A stretch of DNA of 64,000 bases from Diabrotica undecimpunctata (Eukaryota > Arthropoda > Insecta > Coleoptera > Chrysomelidae): positions 145,585,108 through 145,649,107 of the forward strand of contig NC_092804.1 in NCBI RefSeq assembly GCF_040954645.1, in the 5' to 3' direction. Below the pieces are notes generated by a model that searched no databases, was not told the origin of the DNA, and worked only from the letters and a program-made list of their open reading frames with translations. The position numbers were made by a program, and so were the translations under genes. Every line of letters begins with the position of its first letter. The first letter of the stretch is position 1. This document shows, piece by piece, positions 1-11,789 of the stretch.

Positions 1-63
1 ATCTGATGCAACTACAAAAAAAAAATACAATTGACCATTTCCTTACTGATAGTAGAAGCAATA

Positions 64-1824
64 TCATCATCATCATCATCATCATCCAGCCCTATTTTCA
101 CATCCATTGTTGGATATAGGCCTCCTCCAAACGTTTCCAGTTCTCTCTATCTCTAGCTGCTGCAATCCAGTTTGTTCCTATTCTCCTTAAGTCGTCGGTC
201 CATCGGGTGGGTGGTCTGCCTCGACTTCGCTTGTCGGTTCTTGGTCTCCACTCCAATAATCTCTTCGTCTATCTTCGTCTAGCAACATGTCCAGCCCACC
301 TCCGTAGTTCTTCGTCGTATCTCCTCATTTCTCACGCGATCTTTTAAGGTCAGGCCCAGCATTGATCTCTTCATTCGCCTTTGTGTTACCCTCAGTTTTT
401 CGGCAGTAGCTTTCGTTAAAGTTAGGGTCTCTGCTCCGTAGGTCAAGACTGGTAAGATGCATTGGTTAAATGCGTTCCTTTTCAGGTGAATTGGGGTATT
501 TGTTTTAAAAATGTCTCTCATCCTTCCATATGCCGCCCATCCCAACGTGATTCGTCTATTTAGCTCGCAGGTTTGGTTGTCTCTGGTTATTCTAATTTCA
601 TGACCCAAGTATGTGTATTTATCGATTAATTCTACCTTGTTGTTATTGATCTGTATCTCTTCGCTGGAAACCATATTGGTCATCATTTTGGTTTTCTCGA
701 AATTTATCTCCAGCTCAGTTTCTTGTAGTATGTCATTCAGTTCTTGGAGCATGTCTTTGATCTCTCCCAGATTATCTGACAGAAGCACGATATCGTCCGC
801 AAAACGTAGATGGTTTAATCTTTCTCCATCGATGGATATTCCTTTCTGTTGCCATGTTAGTCTTTTAAATGCATACTCAAGAACGGTAATGAACAGCTTT
901 GGTGACATGGTATCACCTTGCCTGACTCAACTTTTTATCTTTATTTTATTAGTTGCTGAATGTAGACTTATGGTTGTTGTGGCATTTTCATATATATTTT
1001 TAACTATATTACAATATCTGTGGTCGACCCTGCAATCTTGTAGTGCTCTTAAGATGGACAGTAGTTCCACTGTATCAAACGCCTTTTTAAAGTCTACAAA
1101 TATCAATGCTAAGGGACGGTTATATTCGTTAGTTTTTTCTATCAGGGATTTTAGGCACTGCAGGTGATCGTTTGTGCTGTAATTAGGGCGGAAACCGGCT
1201 TGTTCCCGAGGTTGGTAAAAATCCAGCTTTGTCTCTAATCTGTTCGTTATTATTCGGGTCTATAATTTATAAAGATGGTTAAGGAGACTGATTGGTCTGT
1301 ATCTTTCCAGGTCTGCTATATATGTAAGAGTACAGTTATTGAATTATTCCACTTTGTTGGGATATTTTGATTCCATAGGCATAGATTAAAGAGCTTTTGA
1401 ATTTTGGCTATCAGTACTGAGCCTCCTATCTTTATCGCTTCCGTGACGACACCGTCCTCCCCCGAAGCTTTGTTATTCTTCATCTTTTTTAGAGCCTTGT
1501 AAACTTCGTCCAAGGAGATTTCTGGGATATCTTCAGAACCCTGATTTTGAACCTTCCTCTGCTGATATTCAACTATATCTAGAGTCGATTGGTTGCTATA
1601 TAATGTCTCATAGAATGATTCCACAATTTGTAACAAATGTTCTCTGTTTGATGTGATGTTACCATTTCTATCCTTGAGTTTGTCTATTTGTTTATTTCCA
1701 TTTGTGAGTTTGCGTCTCATTATTTTCATACTCTTATTGTTCTCAATGGTTTTGATGATTTTCTCATCTTTGTATTTTCTTAGGTCTTTTCTGGTTTCTC
1801 TTGATATTTTCTTGTTCATTCAGG
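64..1824 (-). mobile_element. 5'-truncated RTE-like LINE with target-site duplication
   Basis: Reads on the minus strand as the reverse transcriptase and C-terminal part of an RTE-like non-LTR retrotransposon. In order: the pre-RT region (1819-1316, with KMKNNKASGEDG), the RT core in shifted frames (about 1260-910, FVDFKKAFDTV), then 908-279 with QGDTMSPKLF, the catalytic RFADDIVLLS and the YLGHEIR motif, and a C-terminal region rich in Arg and Trp. Frameshifts and stops break the ORF, so it is dead. The 3' end is a (GAT)n tail (63-86 on the plus strand). A 10-bp direct repeat AGAAGCAATA flanks it at 54-63 and 1825-1834, which fixes both ends; the 5' half including the endonuclease is missing. 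The same family recurs at 18.3 kb. Confidence 0.88.
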
Positions 1825-1835
1825 AGAAGCAATAG

Positions 1836-2160
1836 TAGTATATTAAATATAAGAAAATATCGGAGCACGGATGTAGACACTGAACATTATTTGTATTCAA
1901 AACTCTCACAAACATAGTGATTCAATATTAATATATTCATAAGATTAGTTACATCTATATGCCTGAAATATACTTAGCCGCTAATTTAAGAGTAGTACAC
2001 CACCCTCTTTATTTTAAATGGTTTTAAATGGTATCGGTACAATAGACGGGAAAGTCAAACTTGTGCAAACGTCAGACATCAGCTTCTTTTTTCTTACCTC
2101 AAGTATCTAAAAACACAATATCGTGATAGAGCCACTTGGAAAACTTAAATAATGCAGAAA
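1836..2160. other. unannotated intergenic stretch
   Basis: AT-rich DNA between two LINE fragments. I see no ORF, repeat or RNA gene in it. Confidence 0.5.
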
Positions 2161-2925
2161 TAGAAAGGCATTACCAAGTTGAACTATGGAATAGATTCAT
2201 AGCATTAGAAATCCTCGATATCACTGACAGCGTGGGAGACGCATTGGACAACAATTCGACAAACGTCAAAAATGCTACCTTGAAAATTCTAGGATAAAGA
2301 TAAAGAGTAAGTAACAAACAATGGTTTGACGACAAATATATAGCACATTAATAGATAAAAGAACATAAGAATAAAGTGGTTAGATAACCTTAAATAAAAT
2401 GGAAGAAAGGGAAGTACTACGAAAACAAGATTAAAAAACTAAAAGAAAAATACAGCCAAGCAAAGACAAGAGAGTTCTTTCAATATATACGGAACGTAAA
2501 ATATGGGCATAAAGTGCAAATAATTTCAATTAAATACAAACATGGGAACATATTAGCAGATAACAAAGATAAAAATAAAGCGATGGAAAGAACATTTTCA
2601 AGATTCTCAAGTAAAGAACCAAATGGGTGCAAAACAGTGAAAGTGGAGATGATACCTCCCACATTAGACAAAGTTTTTGAAGATGTACAGAAACTGAAAA
2701 ATAATAAGACTTCAGCTGCGGTAAAATACAGCGGAATTGATTAAAAAGGATGGAATTAGACTTGTAGAAACCATATAGAACCTAATTTTAGACATACGGG
2801 AGAAGGAATAAATTCCTGAAAAATAGTCACAGGTAGTATTGGTTCTACTGTACAAGAAAAAATTGAGTGTCATAATTACCGTCAGAACCAAAAACACTTT
2901 TACACACGATTAAAAAACATACTTG
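2160..2925 (+). mobile_element. RTE-like LINE fragment (linker and early RT)
   Basis: Broken plus-strand reading. Around 2400-2510 it reads like the Lys-rich linker before an RTE reverse transcriptase; 2514-2744 is open and includes TLDKVFEDVQKLKNNKTSAA, a form of the usual LKNNKAPG(I/E)DG motif, and 2740-2870 continues as the region before the RT core. Stops and frameshifts throughout. No endonuclease and no palm domain are present, so this is a short internal relic. Boundaries are approximate. Confidence 0.6.
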
Positions 2926-2939
2926 AAAAGAATCAACGT

Positions 2940-3450
2940 ACTATTTGCCCTGGCGTGGAACACGAAAAATCAAGTAACCTCCGCAACAAATACCTCCGAT
3001 AAGAGACAATTCCGGACTTTTGCCTAGAAATAATAGGAAAAAGGCAAATGCATTTTGGTGATATTTAAAAAATGTTTTCATAAAAAATACAAAGATTCCC
3101 CGAAACACCTCATCGGATGGATTTGCCGATTCAAAAATTCACTGGTAAAGAAATCTCCCATGTAATAATGAATGAAATCAGTTCCAGAAATGTCCCTGGA
3201 TACGACCTAATAACAGGAAAAATATTACAGAACATTTCCGTAAAGACAACAAAGGCATTGACACAAGCATTAAATGCAATTCTCATTCACAATCACTTTC
3301 CTCACTAATGGAAAATTGCGGAAATTCTTATAATACTAAAGCCTAGAAAATGTGCCTATGAGTTGACATCCTACAGGCCTATAAGCCTTCTACCAATGAT
3401 ATCCAAAGTATTTGAAAAACTTCTCTCGCTTCGTAAAACAGATAAATAAT
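2940..3450 (+). mobile_element. Jockey-like LINE reverse transcriptase fragment
   Basis: An open stretch at 3117-3308 reads as the region before the RT fingers, followed in frame after a stop by LTSYRPISLLPMISKVFEKLL (about 3360-3425), the start of a Jockey-type RT domain. The rest of the RT is missing. The motif order is normal, but the family differs from the RTE fragment just upstream, so two relics abut near 2930. Confidence 0.65.
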
Positions 3451-3459
3451 GGCGAATAA

Positions 3460-3821
3460 ATGGTACTATAATAAAATCTCCCCCACCATTACTATCTGAT
3501 CTTGAAAACATTACATATCCGACCGTTATTTTTTAGGTAAAGAGCACGAATTTTTTAGGTCAACTACTTCTAAATAAGATTGGCAAGGTTGAGGTTGTCA
3601 TAGGTCTTGAGGGTGATTTTGATATAGGATTTAGGTGAGGGAACCATTTTCTCAATAATTATTTTAAGAGATATATTAAATCAAAGGGTCTGAAAAATCA
3701 AGGACTGTCAATTTTAACTAGGTATTTTAAAGACAATTAATTTAAACTCCTTTGGCTGCAAAATCAAGAACAAACCAAGTATAAATAAGTATAAACCAAA
3801 GTTAAGTAATTTAAATGCAAT
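3460..3821. other. unannotated intergenic stretch
   Basis: AT-rich DNA with no ORF over 60 codons and no repeat I can define. It lies between a Jockey-like fragment and the target-site duplication of the next RTE copy. Confidence 0.4.
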
Positions 3822-3831
3822 AACTTAATGT

Positions 3832-4220
3832 TAGAGAAAAATGGCAGAACAATTAAGAGTAACTCAACGGGCCATGGAGAGGGCCATGTTAAATATAAGC
3901 CTCAGAGACAAAATTCCTAACACCGAAATACGTCGAAGAACTAAAGTAACCGACATCATGGAAAAAATAGCGACATTGAGATGGCAATGGGTAGCACATG
4001 TAGCAAGACAAGACACCAACAGATGGTCTCATAAAGTGACATTCTGGAGACCTCGAGAAACAAAAAGAAGCGTGGGAAGACCCAAAAAGAGATGGATAGA
4101 CGATATAACAGCTGTAGCTGGAAAGCAGTGGATGAGAATTGCAAAAGATAGGGAAGCGTGGAAACAATTGGAGGAGGCCTATGTCCAACAATGGATGAAT
4201 GAAGGCTGAAGAAGAAGAAG
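3832..4220 (+). mobile_element. short 5'-truncated RTE-like LINE with target-site duplication
   Basis: Plus-strand copy of the C-terminus of an RTE-like ORF: 3841-4209 is open for 122 codons (QRAMERAMLNISLRDKI, then WQWVAHVARQDTNRW, then GRPKKRWIDDI) and ends in QQWMNEG stop, followed by a (GAA)n tail. A 10-bp direct repeat AACTTAATGT lies at 3822-3831 and 4221-4230, so only the last 389 bp of the element inserted. The reading frame is intact over its length, suggesting a fairly young insertion, but it cannot code for an active protein. Confidence 0.87.
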
Positions 4221-4319
4221 AACTTAATGTAAGTGTAAACATTAATAAATATATTAAACATTCCTAATAAACTCTATCTTATCGTTATCTATTCGATATA
4301 AATTTGCAAAAACACTCAT

Positions 4320-4735
4320 TTATTCCTTATTGCTATACGGAGTGGAAACATGGACTCTCGAAATTACAAGTATGAGGCGTATAGAAGCCTTTGAAATGTG
4401 TGTTTTTCGAAGGATGCTGAAGATTTCGTGGACAAAGCATGTGACCAACAACGAGATGATAAGAAGAATGAGAACTGAGAGAGAACTCCTAAATATTGTA
4501 AACAACAGAAAAACGAGTTATTTAGGGAATATTTACAGAGAAGAAAAATTTATCTTTCTACGATTCATAATGGAAAGGAAAGTAGAAGGAAAAAGAGGTT
4601 CAGGAAAGAGAAAATGCTCCTGGCTGAAGAATGTAAGAGACTGGATAGGCATGGACACACATTCGATACTAAGAACAGCTTAAGATAGAGAGCAATTTGC
4701 TGTAGTTATAGCCACCCTTCCGTAATGAATAAGGA
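4320..4735 (+). mobile_element. RTE-like LINE 3' fragment
   Basis: The plus strand reads LLYGVETWTLE, then MCVFRRMLKISW, then VEGKRGSGKRKCSWLKNVRDW, open at 4330-4683. These are the post-RT motifs of a second RTE subfamily, also seen at 48.9-49.3 kb. The frame ends at a TAA at 4681, just before the usual C-terminus. No target-site duplication was found. Confidence 0.75.
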
Positions 4736-4739
4736 ACTT

Positions 4740-5250
4740 TTTATTTAATAAAAAACATAATATAATTTAAGAATAATTATTTCTATAATTAGGCATATTA
4801 GGCTACAAGTGAGTGAAATATTTTTTTACTCGGTATTGAAATTTTTCTCACAAATTGTCAGAAATTCTGGGCTCCTAATAGTTTGCATTGATGAAAATGC
4901 ATCAGCTGACATTTTAATGTCCTTCCACGTAGAAATTGTTTCAAGAGCGTTGTATATTTTGATGATTGATTCGCCCTGGAACTGAATGCTATAATTTTCA
5001 TTCATTGTTTACTAAGGTCTCTTATCTTATATGACTATGAAATGTGGACCCATAAGGTATACATTTTAAATAAGTGATGGATCCGACCGTTACTTGATGG
5101 AAATTATTTTTTAAGGGATTTGAAGGCGTTGATTGTTACAAATCTTTAATGAAGTTGGTATTATAAATAAAAATCAGACCAGATCTCATATTTTTTTGAT
5201 AATAAAATGAAAATATTTTTCTTAGCATTTGTTATAATAGAAATACTTAC
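4740..5250. other. non-coding stretch beside GH18 exon
   Basis: No ORF or repeat recognised. If the minus-strand exon at 5251-5427 belongs to a live gene, this is the start of its next intron, since the GTAAGT donor (read on the minus strand) occupies 5250-5245. Confidence 0.5.
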
Positions 5251-5427
5251 TTAGATTATTGTCTAAATGGGGGTCTAATGAAACAACTTCTCCAGTATTT
5301 TCATTGGATAATCCAATAAAACTGTAAATTAAATGACTACACGGTAAATTACCTATATCTTCAACTTTGTAAGAACCTTTTCCAGGTCTATAATGAGCCC
5401 ATGCTCCATAATAACACACCAGTTTAT
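5251..5427 (-). CDS. GH18 chitinase, N-terminal catalytic-domain exon (partial gene 1)
   Basis: Minus-strand exon of 177 bp encoding the first strand of a GH18 chitinase TIM barrel: KLVCYYGAWAHYRPGKGSY, then LPCSHLIYSFIGLS, then a GEVVSLDPHLD stretch. It keeps the usual Tyr-Tyr-Gly-x-Trp start and the C-x-H-L-I-Y-x-F strand of insect chitinases. A TTTTTTCAG acceptor precedes it and a GTAAGT donor follows; both splice phases are 1, as in exon 2 of the plus-strand paralogue (23666-23830). The signal-peptide exon should lie to the right, between 5.4 and 14.8 kb on the minus strand, but I could not identify one; later exons would lie left of position 1. It could also be an orphan exon. Chitinases hydrolyse beta-1,4 N-acetylglucosamine polymers and are secreted. 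Confidence 0.85.
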
Positions 5428-6507
5428 CTGAAAAAACAAAATATTTTTTAATCCTATAATCTATCTATATAAAAGGATATGATGACAAGTCACACCGTTT
5501 GTCCAGTAAGGTAACGACGCCACCGAAAGAAATCTGAACTACCAACATTTGACATTTCAGTCATATTTTGTTCTTGAAACGATACGGTTGATTTATTGCT
5601 TATTCATTCTACAAATTGATGATCCAAATGTTAATCAGACATTGTAAGATAACATTATGTCATTCGGTAAGATAAACATACACTTACTATAAAAATAAAA
5701 TGACGTTTGACAAACGTCAACGCTTTACTAAAATAAAATAAAATAAAAACTAAATTAAAAAACTAAAGATTAAATAAAATTAAATAAAGGTAAATATAAT
5801 TAAATCAAATTAAATCAAGTTAAACAGAATTACGTAAAATTAAAAAACAATTAAATAAAATTAAGTATAAGTTATGCCTGTAAAAACGTCGCTATACTGT
5901 TTCTGCTTCATTTGCCATGTAAAATTTCATGAAAAACTTTTAAGGTTAATTCTGTTCATTTTTTGAGCATTTTGTGCTGGTAGAATAGTAAATTGTGAGG
6001 TAGAATAGTTCGTCGGATCGTGACGTATGATACCAGGGGATAGCGAATATATTGAGGTAGATAAAACACACACTGCGGCATTGCTAAGAGGACATTACAT
6101 TATATCTCCTTTCTTATTGGTCCGATTGAGGCGTGTGATAATAAAATAAACAAATGACCGAATCCTAACATGCGACATAGCAAATGAAAGGAAAGGATAT
6201 CACGAATATGCCAAGATAGAAAAACAAACGATAGGCGACTACCAAAAAGGCACTACACAGTGTCTTTAATAAAGACTACCAATGGGGCACTACACAGCGT
6301 CTTCGTTATTAATGAACGTATAGCTACATACGATAGAGCACATGACATTATGGATGATAATAGACATATTTGCTTTATATATTTATTGGCCTGAAAAAGG
6401 CCTCTGACTGATTACAAAATAAATAACTACCCTAATACTATCATATGACATCATATCAAACGACGACGTGGGGCATAATAGTACATTTAATCTATACAGC
6501 ATGCTAT

Positions 6508-6564
<57 letters not shown>

Positions 6565-7850
6565 TTAATATAGGGTATAGTAAACAAACATGATGTCAGT
6601 TCAGAAGTGCACCAGATCATACTTCATATTTACTTGGGACATATGCAAAAAGTTTATTATTTTAAGAATTTAATGACTGACTGTAAATGATAATTGATTG
6701 GATCCCCTGTCGCATGCGACGGGCAAAGCTACTATTATAGTAATCACTGGCCAAAAATAGTATATCAAAATATTTCGACACTACGGTTATAATAAATTCA
6801 CAGTGTCTGTAAGTAAATATTGGCAGTTGAAAAAGCCGGTTTACAGGTTTTGTCAGTTGTTAACATTTTAAACACTTCCGTAGTTTACTACTTATCAATA
6901 TTATGAACAGTTAACAAAAAAAACATACATTTTATAGTGATGCAGTCAATGATAGTGCATCAATTAATACGTCACATCAAGTACTTTCTTGCGAAATCTT
7001 AGTTTTGACACAATCTCAAGTTTAACAAATCAAAAATAGGATTTTGTGTATTTAATCTGATTTAAAAAAAACCTCTGTACAAAGTTATTAAAGTTAACCG
7101 CGTCGAATTCACTCATATGAATTGCCAATTTGTTTTAATTAACAAGTAAAGAGTTGTGGTATGTCAAACAACCTGTCATGTGGTATCTTTTTAACTTAAT
7201 TTAACTAAAATTAATATTTAAAGAACTTCTTATATTCTAGACCATTTACTCATTAAATCTATCCAGTAAGTCCAAGGGTTTGTGTCTCTTAACTTCTCAA
7301 TCTCTGTTGTCCAGTAGGTTTACCCCACTGGAATTCGTGTAAAGTTCCAATTGCTTTAAACGCCTAGCACTGAGGGATCATCCTCTCAATGGCAACTAGC
7401 ATGCCTATCAAGAAGAAAAATCAACATAAACTACACTTGAACATCAACATAAAATCACTCACTTCATTAACAATAGAAAGATTGCGTTAACAGTCTTTCT
7501 AGATATATAAGTTGCAATTAATAATGCACTACCAAATTTTTAAATTCTTTTTATGGTACAGCAGAATCAAAAGAGATATCCAATACCATATGCAACTAGA
7601 TTAAAGAAATGCTAGAAAAAACTGATTATAACAGACCTACAATGAAGGGACGTTGTGCTCAAAAATAGTTTATGTGTTCAAAACAGGGGGAGTGTTTTTT
7701 TCCTCTCCTGTGTTCGCTCCTACTGGATGACCTTATATTAAGAGGAAAATATGTAAATGTTCTATCGAGAATGCTCTAGCATTAAATATCGTTACTACAT
7801 AGTTGGTGTGAAGTTAAAAGCTCTCTTAGTCATTCGTAATAGTGAGTTTT
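5428..7850. other. gene-poor AT-rich stretch
   Basis: No convincing ORF. It contains an A-rich low-complexity tract of degenerate TTAAATAAA units at about 5690-5875 and a (TA)n tract at 6510-6561. The first exon and promoter of the minus-strand chitinase are expected somewhere here or further right, but no signal-peptide exon with a phase-1 donor was found. Confidence 0.5.
6510..6561. repeat. (TA)n microsatellite
   Basis: About 26 uninterrupted TA units. Confidence 0.98.
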
Positions 7851-7859
7851 ACAAAGAGA

Positions 7860-9110
7860 CAGGATCTGATAGCATCTGGATACCCGCTCTGTATGAAGAA
7901 TTTGTCAAAGAGGCAAATTAGGTCAAATATCTAGGAGAAATACTAGATAAGCTATTTAATGGAATGCCCATCTAGAAAGAATATAAAACAAAGCGAAACT
8001 TTCCCTTTGTACAAGTTTAAGGATATGTCAGAAATCATGGGGTATTAAACCCAAACAGATGTACTGACTATATAGGACTGTATTCAGACCTTTGATTACG
8101 TATAGAGCACTAGTATGACTGTCCAATAGACCACCAGAGAGAAGCTAAATAAACTGCAACTACCACCATGTTTAATCGTAACAGGAGCGATGTGTACTAC
8201 CCCGACAACCTCCATGATAGTCATACTTGAATAAAGAAGGAAGATAAGATACCAAGAAGTAAGGAAAACAATACCGGGATCAAATCTGAATAGATATTAA
8301 AAAATAATTCAGAGTTGGAAATGGTACCAGTGCTGGTATATAAATGGCTCTAAAACCATAAAGGAGTTGGAGCTCGAGCATATGGAGAGAAAACAAGGCT
8401 AAGCCGTTATGAAAGCCTAGGCAATAACTACACTATATTCCAAGCAGAAATTTATGCTGTAGAGATTAGCTTGCAGAAAAAGAGAAACTGCAAGGACAGA
8501 TCTATAAAAAATATCGAATAGCCAGGTGGCATTAAAGTTACTGGAATGGAATCTAATTTATTCCAAGTTAGTTTGGAACTGTCTTCAGCATCTGATTGGA
8601 GTATAGAAAAGTAACAAAGTAAGTTTACTCTGGGTTTAAAAAGGATAATATCAAATTGGATGTAACTAATAAAACGTAACCACTGGTACGAACAAATTGG
8701 TTTTAAACATCCAAAATGAACCTTGGAAGGAGAAATCGAAAGATATACTAGATATCAATGAAAATGATCTGCGAATTATCATGAGTCTTCTAAAACGACA
8801 GTGTCACTTCAAGGGACACTTCAATAAAATCAGACTTGCAGAAAGTGCGAATTGCAGATTTTGTCAGACTGAAGACAAGACGACGAAATACTTTCTGTGC
8901 AACTGCCCAGCGTTGGATAGGAAAGGCTCAATTCATTTAAGCATTATCAACTCGATTCCTATGACTGCCAAAGGTGACACCTACTTCACATAAACTTAAC
9001 AAGGCTGAATTGAAAGGGCAACTGCAACTTAGAGATGAGCCACAATAGACCTCTTAGATCGAGTGGAAGGGGCGTCTAATCCTAACCTCAGAATGAATCT
9101 TACAAAAAGA
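7860..9110 (+). mobile_element. R1/I-like LINE 3' half (RT end, RNase H, zinc knuckle)
   Basis: The broken plus-strand frames read in the order of an R1/I-type LINE C-terminus. First come post-RT thumb motifs at about 8040-8220 (LITYRALVW, ITGAMCTTPT with stops). Then an RNase H-like stretch follows at about 8330-8620 (INGSKTIKGVGARAYG and QAEIYAVEISL, matching the first Asp and Glu motifs). Last is an open stretch 8697-8993 ending in a Cys-rich CRFCQTEDKTTKYFLCNCPAL zinc-knuckle-like motif. Many stops; not functional. The 5' part, including endonuclease and RT palm, is absent. Confidence 0.75.
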
Positions 9111-10020
9111 AGATTTCAAAATTGTTGACGCTTTGGTTATAAAATAATAACGATAATAACAATGGCTGGTTGTTGTTGTTATATTTTCCTTGTGTAACTA
9201 CTATGGTACCCAGTACTTATAATGTAATATGGAAATATATGTAGGTATTTACACTTACATGTTGAAACGATTTCAAATGATGTATAGATCACAATTAAAG
9301 AAAGTAGAAGCTCTTTCAACTGCATTATAAACGTGTGTTTATTAAATGAAATTTTTTAATTTTGTTAAAACCTTGACATCCTTTCTAAAAAAAATTGAGA
9401 AGAAACTTGCTTTTCTTTTATTTTTATACTTTATTTCTGGTTTAGTATAAGTAAAATATATTGGAAGGGGTACAATAATTATATTTTAGATTATAAAAAA
9501 CAATTGGCTTTTTTATAAGACATGGTGAATTAAATTGAACAATAAAAATTTTGATGATAAACTTATATTAAAATATAATTATTATATTAAACCAGCGTAT
9601 TTAACAAAAGATTTTTTTATTGATTATTTAAGTATTAGCTATCCTGTAGTTTCAGTTTCAGGGGTACGTGTACTTTATTTAACGTACTTTATGTAAAGGT
9701 ACTTAAATATTTAAGTACCTTTTTATACCTATACTGTCCAAAATACGTTTTTCTTTTACCATTTTTTAACATTTTAAATTTACTCTTTTAGGATATTCGA
9801 TTATATGAGATTTTTTATCGGCGACGTTCCACAAGCGCATTCGTTGCTACCTTTTTAAACAGTTTGAAATAAAAATAATTCTTCATAAATGTAACAAAAG
9901 CCTGAAAACTGGTCAAAATAACTTACCTTCATTTTGACTTGGGTTTTATCTGGATCCTAAAAATTAGAGAGTTAAACTTCTTATTTCATCAATTCTATAT
10001 ATCTCAATCATTTTGGAGTT
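9110..10020. other. unannotated stretch with a 28-bp palindrome
   Basis: No gene recognised. A perfect 28-bp palindrome lies at 9695-9722 (see separate entry). A GTAAGT donor-like site lies on the minus strand at about 9929-9924, after a short open stretch reading DPDKTQVKMK. Confidence 0.4.
9695..9722. repeat. perfect 28-bp palindrome
   Basis: The sequence AAAGGTACTTAAAT is followed directly by its own reverse complement with no loop. Function unknown; such perfect palindromes can extrude as cruciforms or be chance in AT-rich DNA. Confidence 0.9.
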
Positions 10021-10170
10021 TTAGGGATCTGGTTGTTTTTCTGGTGGAGTTGCATAATCAATCTTGCTGCACTCCATAAATTTTGTCCATTGTTTTAAAG
10101 TCAAATGAGTCTTTATTCGGTTACTCTGCATTGGCTTGTATTTTATTTTTGACTTCCGAATGAATGTCTC
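10021..10170 (-). other. short unrecognised open stretch
   Basis: A minus-strand window of 49 open codons with non-low-complexity composition (THLTLKQWTKFMECSKIDY, then ATPPEKQPDP before a stop). The short stretch DPDKTQVKMK lies 90 bp further on the same strand behind an acceptor-like TTTTTAG and before GTAAGT. This could be the remains of two exons or of a processed or transposon ORF. I do not recognise the family. Confidence 0.25.
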
Positions 10171-11132
10171 TTAATCCTAATCTATTGATTTTACCTACCT
10201 ATTGAGTATTGTAGGTAGACCCGAAGGATGGGATAATGAAAGTGCCATTGCTCAATAGAGTATTCAAAATCATGGCATAAGATTAAAAGTATTTAGGATC
10301 AGTTTTTGTTTCAATTCACATATGGTTGTGTGAATAACTAATAGATATATTTCTTCTTTCCATTGTTACCATTCGATTTCTATACCATCGGACATATAAT
10401 TGATTTTGACAATATCTTGGAAGTCGATCAGATAGACAGACGGAATAGACAGTTGACCAATACACACACAAAATTCGTTCGTTGTTCGTTTTGAACAAAA
10501 GTGTAAAAACCACGTTGAATTTACCGGTTAGTTCCAAGCCTAGTTTTGTAGCATTTGTATTTTTTTCGTATGTATTAAAAATCACCCTGTGTGTATTAAA
10601 GCATCGAAGAATATTTTCAATGTATTTCTATTTCCTATCGTATATGTTAAAACACCGCAAAAGTATTTTCAATCCTTTTGAATTGCTGGGGTTGATAATA
10701 AACACATTTTTAAAGTTTTTTTATGTATCACAGATGCGTATTTCTTCGGTATTCTTTTGATTATGCCGCTTAGGGATATTTTGCGCGTCAAATAAACAGA
10801 AATATTTCGAGTTGGGCGAATGATGTCAGTGCAATAGATCACCAAAGTGGTTACTTAATTGTTTCGAGTCCGGATTTTTTTTTAATTCGCAATGACTTTT
10901 CGCTTTTCGTTTTTGTCACGGAAATATAGTGTTTTATAGCAGTTAAATGTGGAGTTCAAGTTGAGATTGGAAGAAGTTTTTAAAGAGATAAGACGCGGCG
11001 TGTGTGGCGTGAAGGAACCGGCAAATTTGTTTGTAAAAATGTGAATTTTACTCAAATGTAATATGTCAATATTTGTCTGAGTAATCACCGTTTTGGTTCG
11101 TGCTATGTTTCACCTAAGAGATTTGTAAGACG
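10171..11132. other. unannotated stretch
   Basis: Several ORFs of 60-92 codons exist on both strands, but they overlap one another, are AT-driven and match nothing I recognise. No repeats found. Confidence 0.4.
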
Positions 11133-11789
11133 GCGTTCCAAACAACTTTATAAATGTCCACATGGTTCCAAGCAAAGGCTTGAGTGTTCTAAAAGCCAAG
11201 TTTTGAACATTGCGTCAAGATAATCCAGTGCCCAGCTTCCATCCTCATTTTGTTGTCCCTGATCATTCCAGACTATTTTTGCAGCTTGTGAGGTGTATTT
11301 GTGTTGTTTTGCAGTGAGTTTTGAGTCCAGTTCCAACCCCAGAACTTTTAAAGGAGATATAACATATTGTTAAATTTTTTTAAAGTAAAAATAAACATTT
11401 TCCATCAATAATTGCTTTCATGACAAGTTAAGAAATTGTAATAAGTAAAATTAAAAATATTAGGGAGTGGCTAACTGTCATATTAATCATTTTTTTTAAG
11501 TTTTTAAATTTAATATTGACATATGACGGTGAGCATTATTTCCTTGACATTTGGTACATAAACCTAATCATAAATTTACAATTTGTTTTGTTTTGTTTAT
11601 AAAAAGTTTAACCTCTACGCATAGTTCCATTTAAAAAGATATTTTTCATTTGTAATAATTTATTTCCTCCACAAAATGTCGCCCATTAATAATTTAAATT
11701 CTTATAGTGCCTCCAACGTCTAGAGTTGTAAACCGATAGTAACATTGTAAGTTGTATTTGTTATTTTGTTATTTTTATTTATTTATTCA
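11133..11789. repeat. tandem duplication, copy 1 (657 bp)
   Basis: This unit is followed at once by a second copy (11790 to about 12440). I counted about 17 differences in 650 bp, near 97% identity, mostly outside the open reading frame. Copy 1 ends in ATTTATTTATTCAG directly before copy 2 begins with CGTTCC. Confidence 0.93.
11148..11344 (-). CDS. unrecognised conserved ORF or exon, copy 1
   Basis: The minus strand encodes about 65 residues, ending in CLEPCGHL stop. The composition is protein-like rather than AT-driven (WNDQGQQNEDGSWALDYLDA, MFKTWLLEHSSLCLEP). An AG acceptor-like site (CTCCTTTAAAAG) precedes the conserved part, so it may be a terminal exon rather than a free-standing gene. 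The duplicated copy at 11805-12001 differs by one residue near the C-terminus (His to Tyr). I do not recognise the family; no catalytic motif or membrane segment is visible. Confidence 0.5.

Noticed and set aside
613..1167. 184-codon plus-strand ORF
   Set aside because: It lies antisense to the RTE reverse transcriptase of 64-1824, which explains the openness.
9924..9957. Possible signal-peptide exon of the minus-strand chitinase gene 1 (ATGAAG followed by GTAAGT)
   Set aside because: It would leave phase 0, whereas the exon at 5427 needs phase 1, and no hydrophobic leader is encoded.
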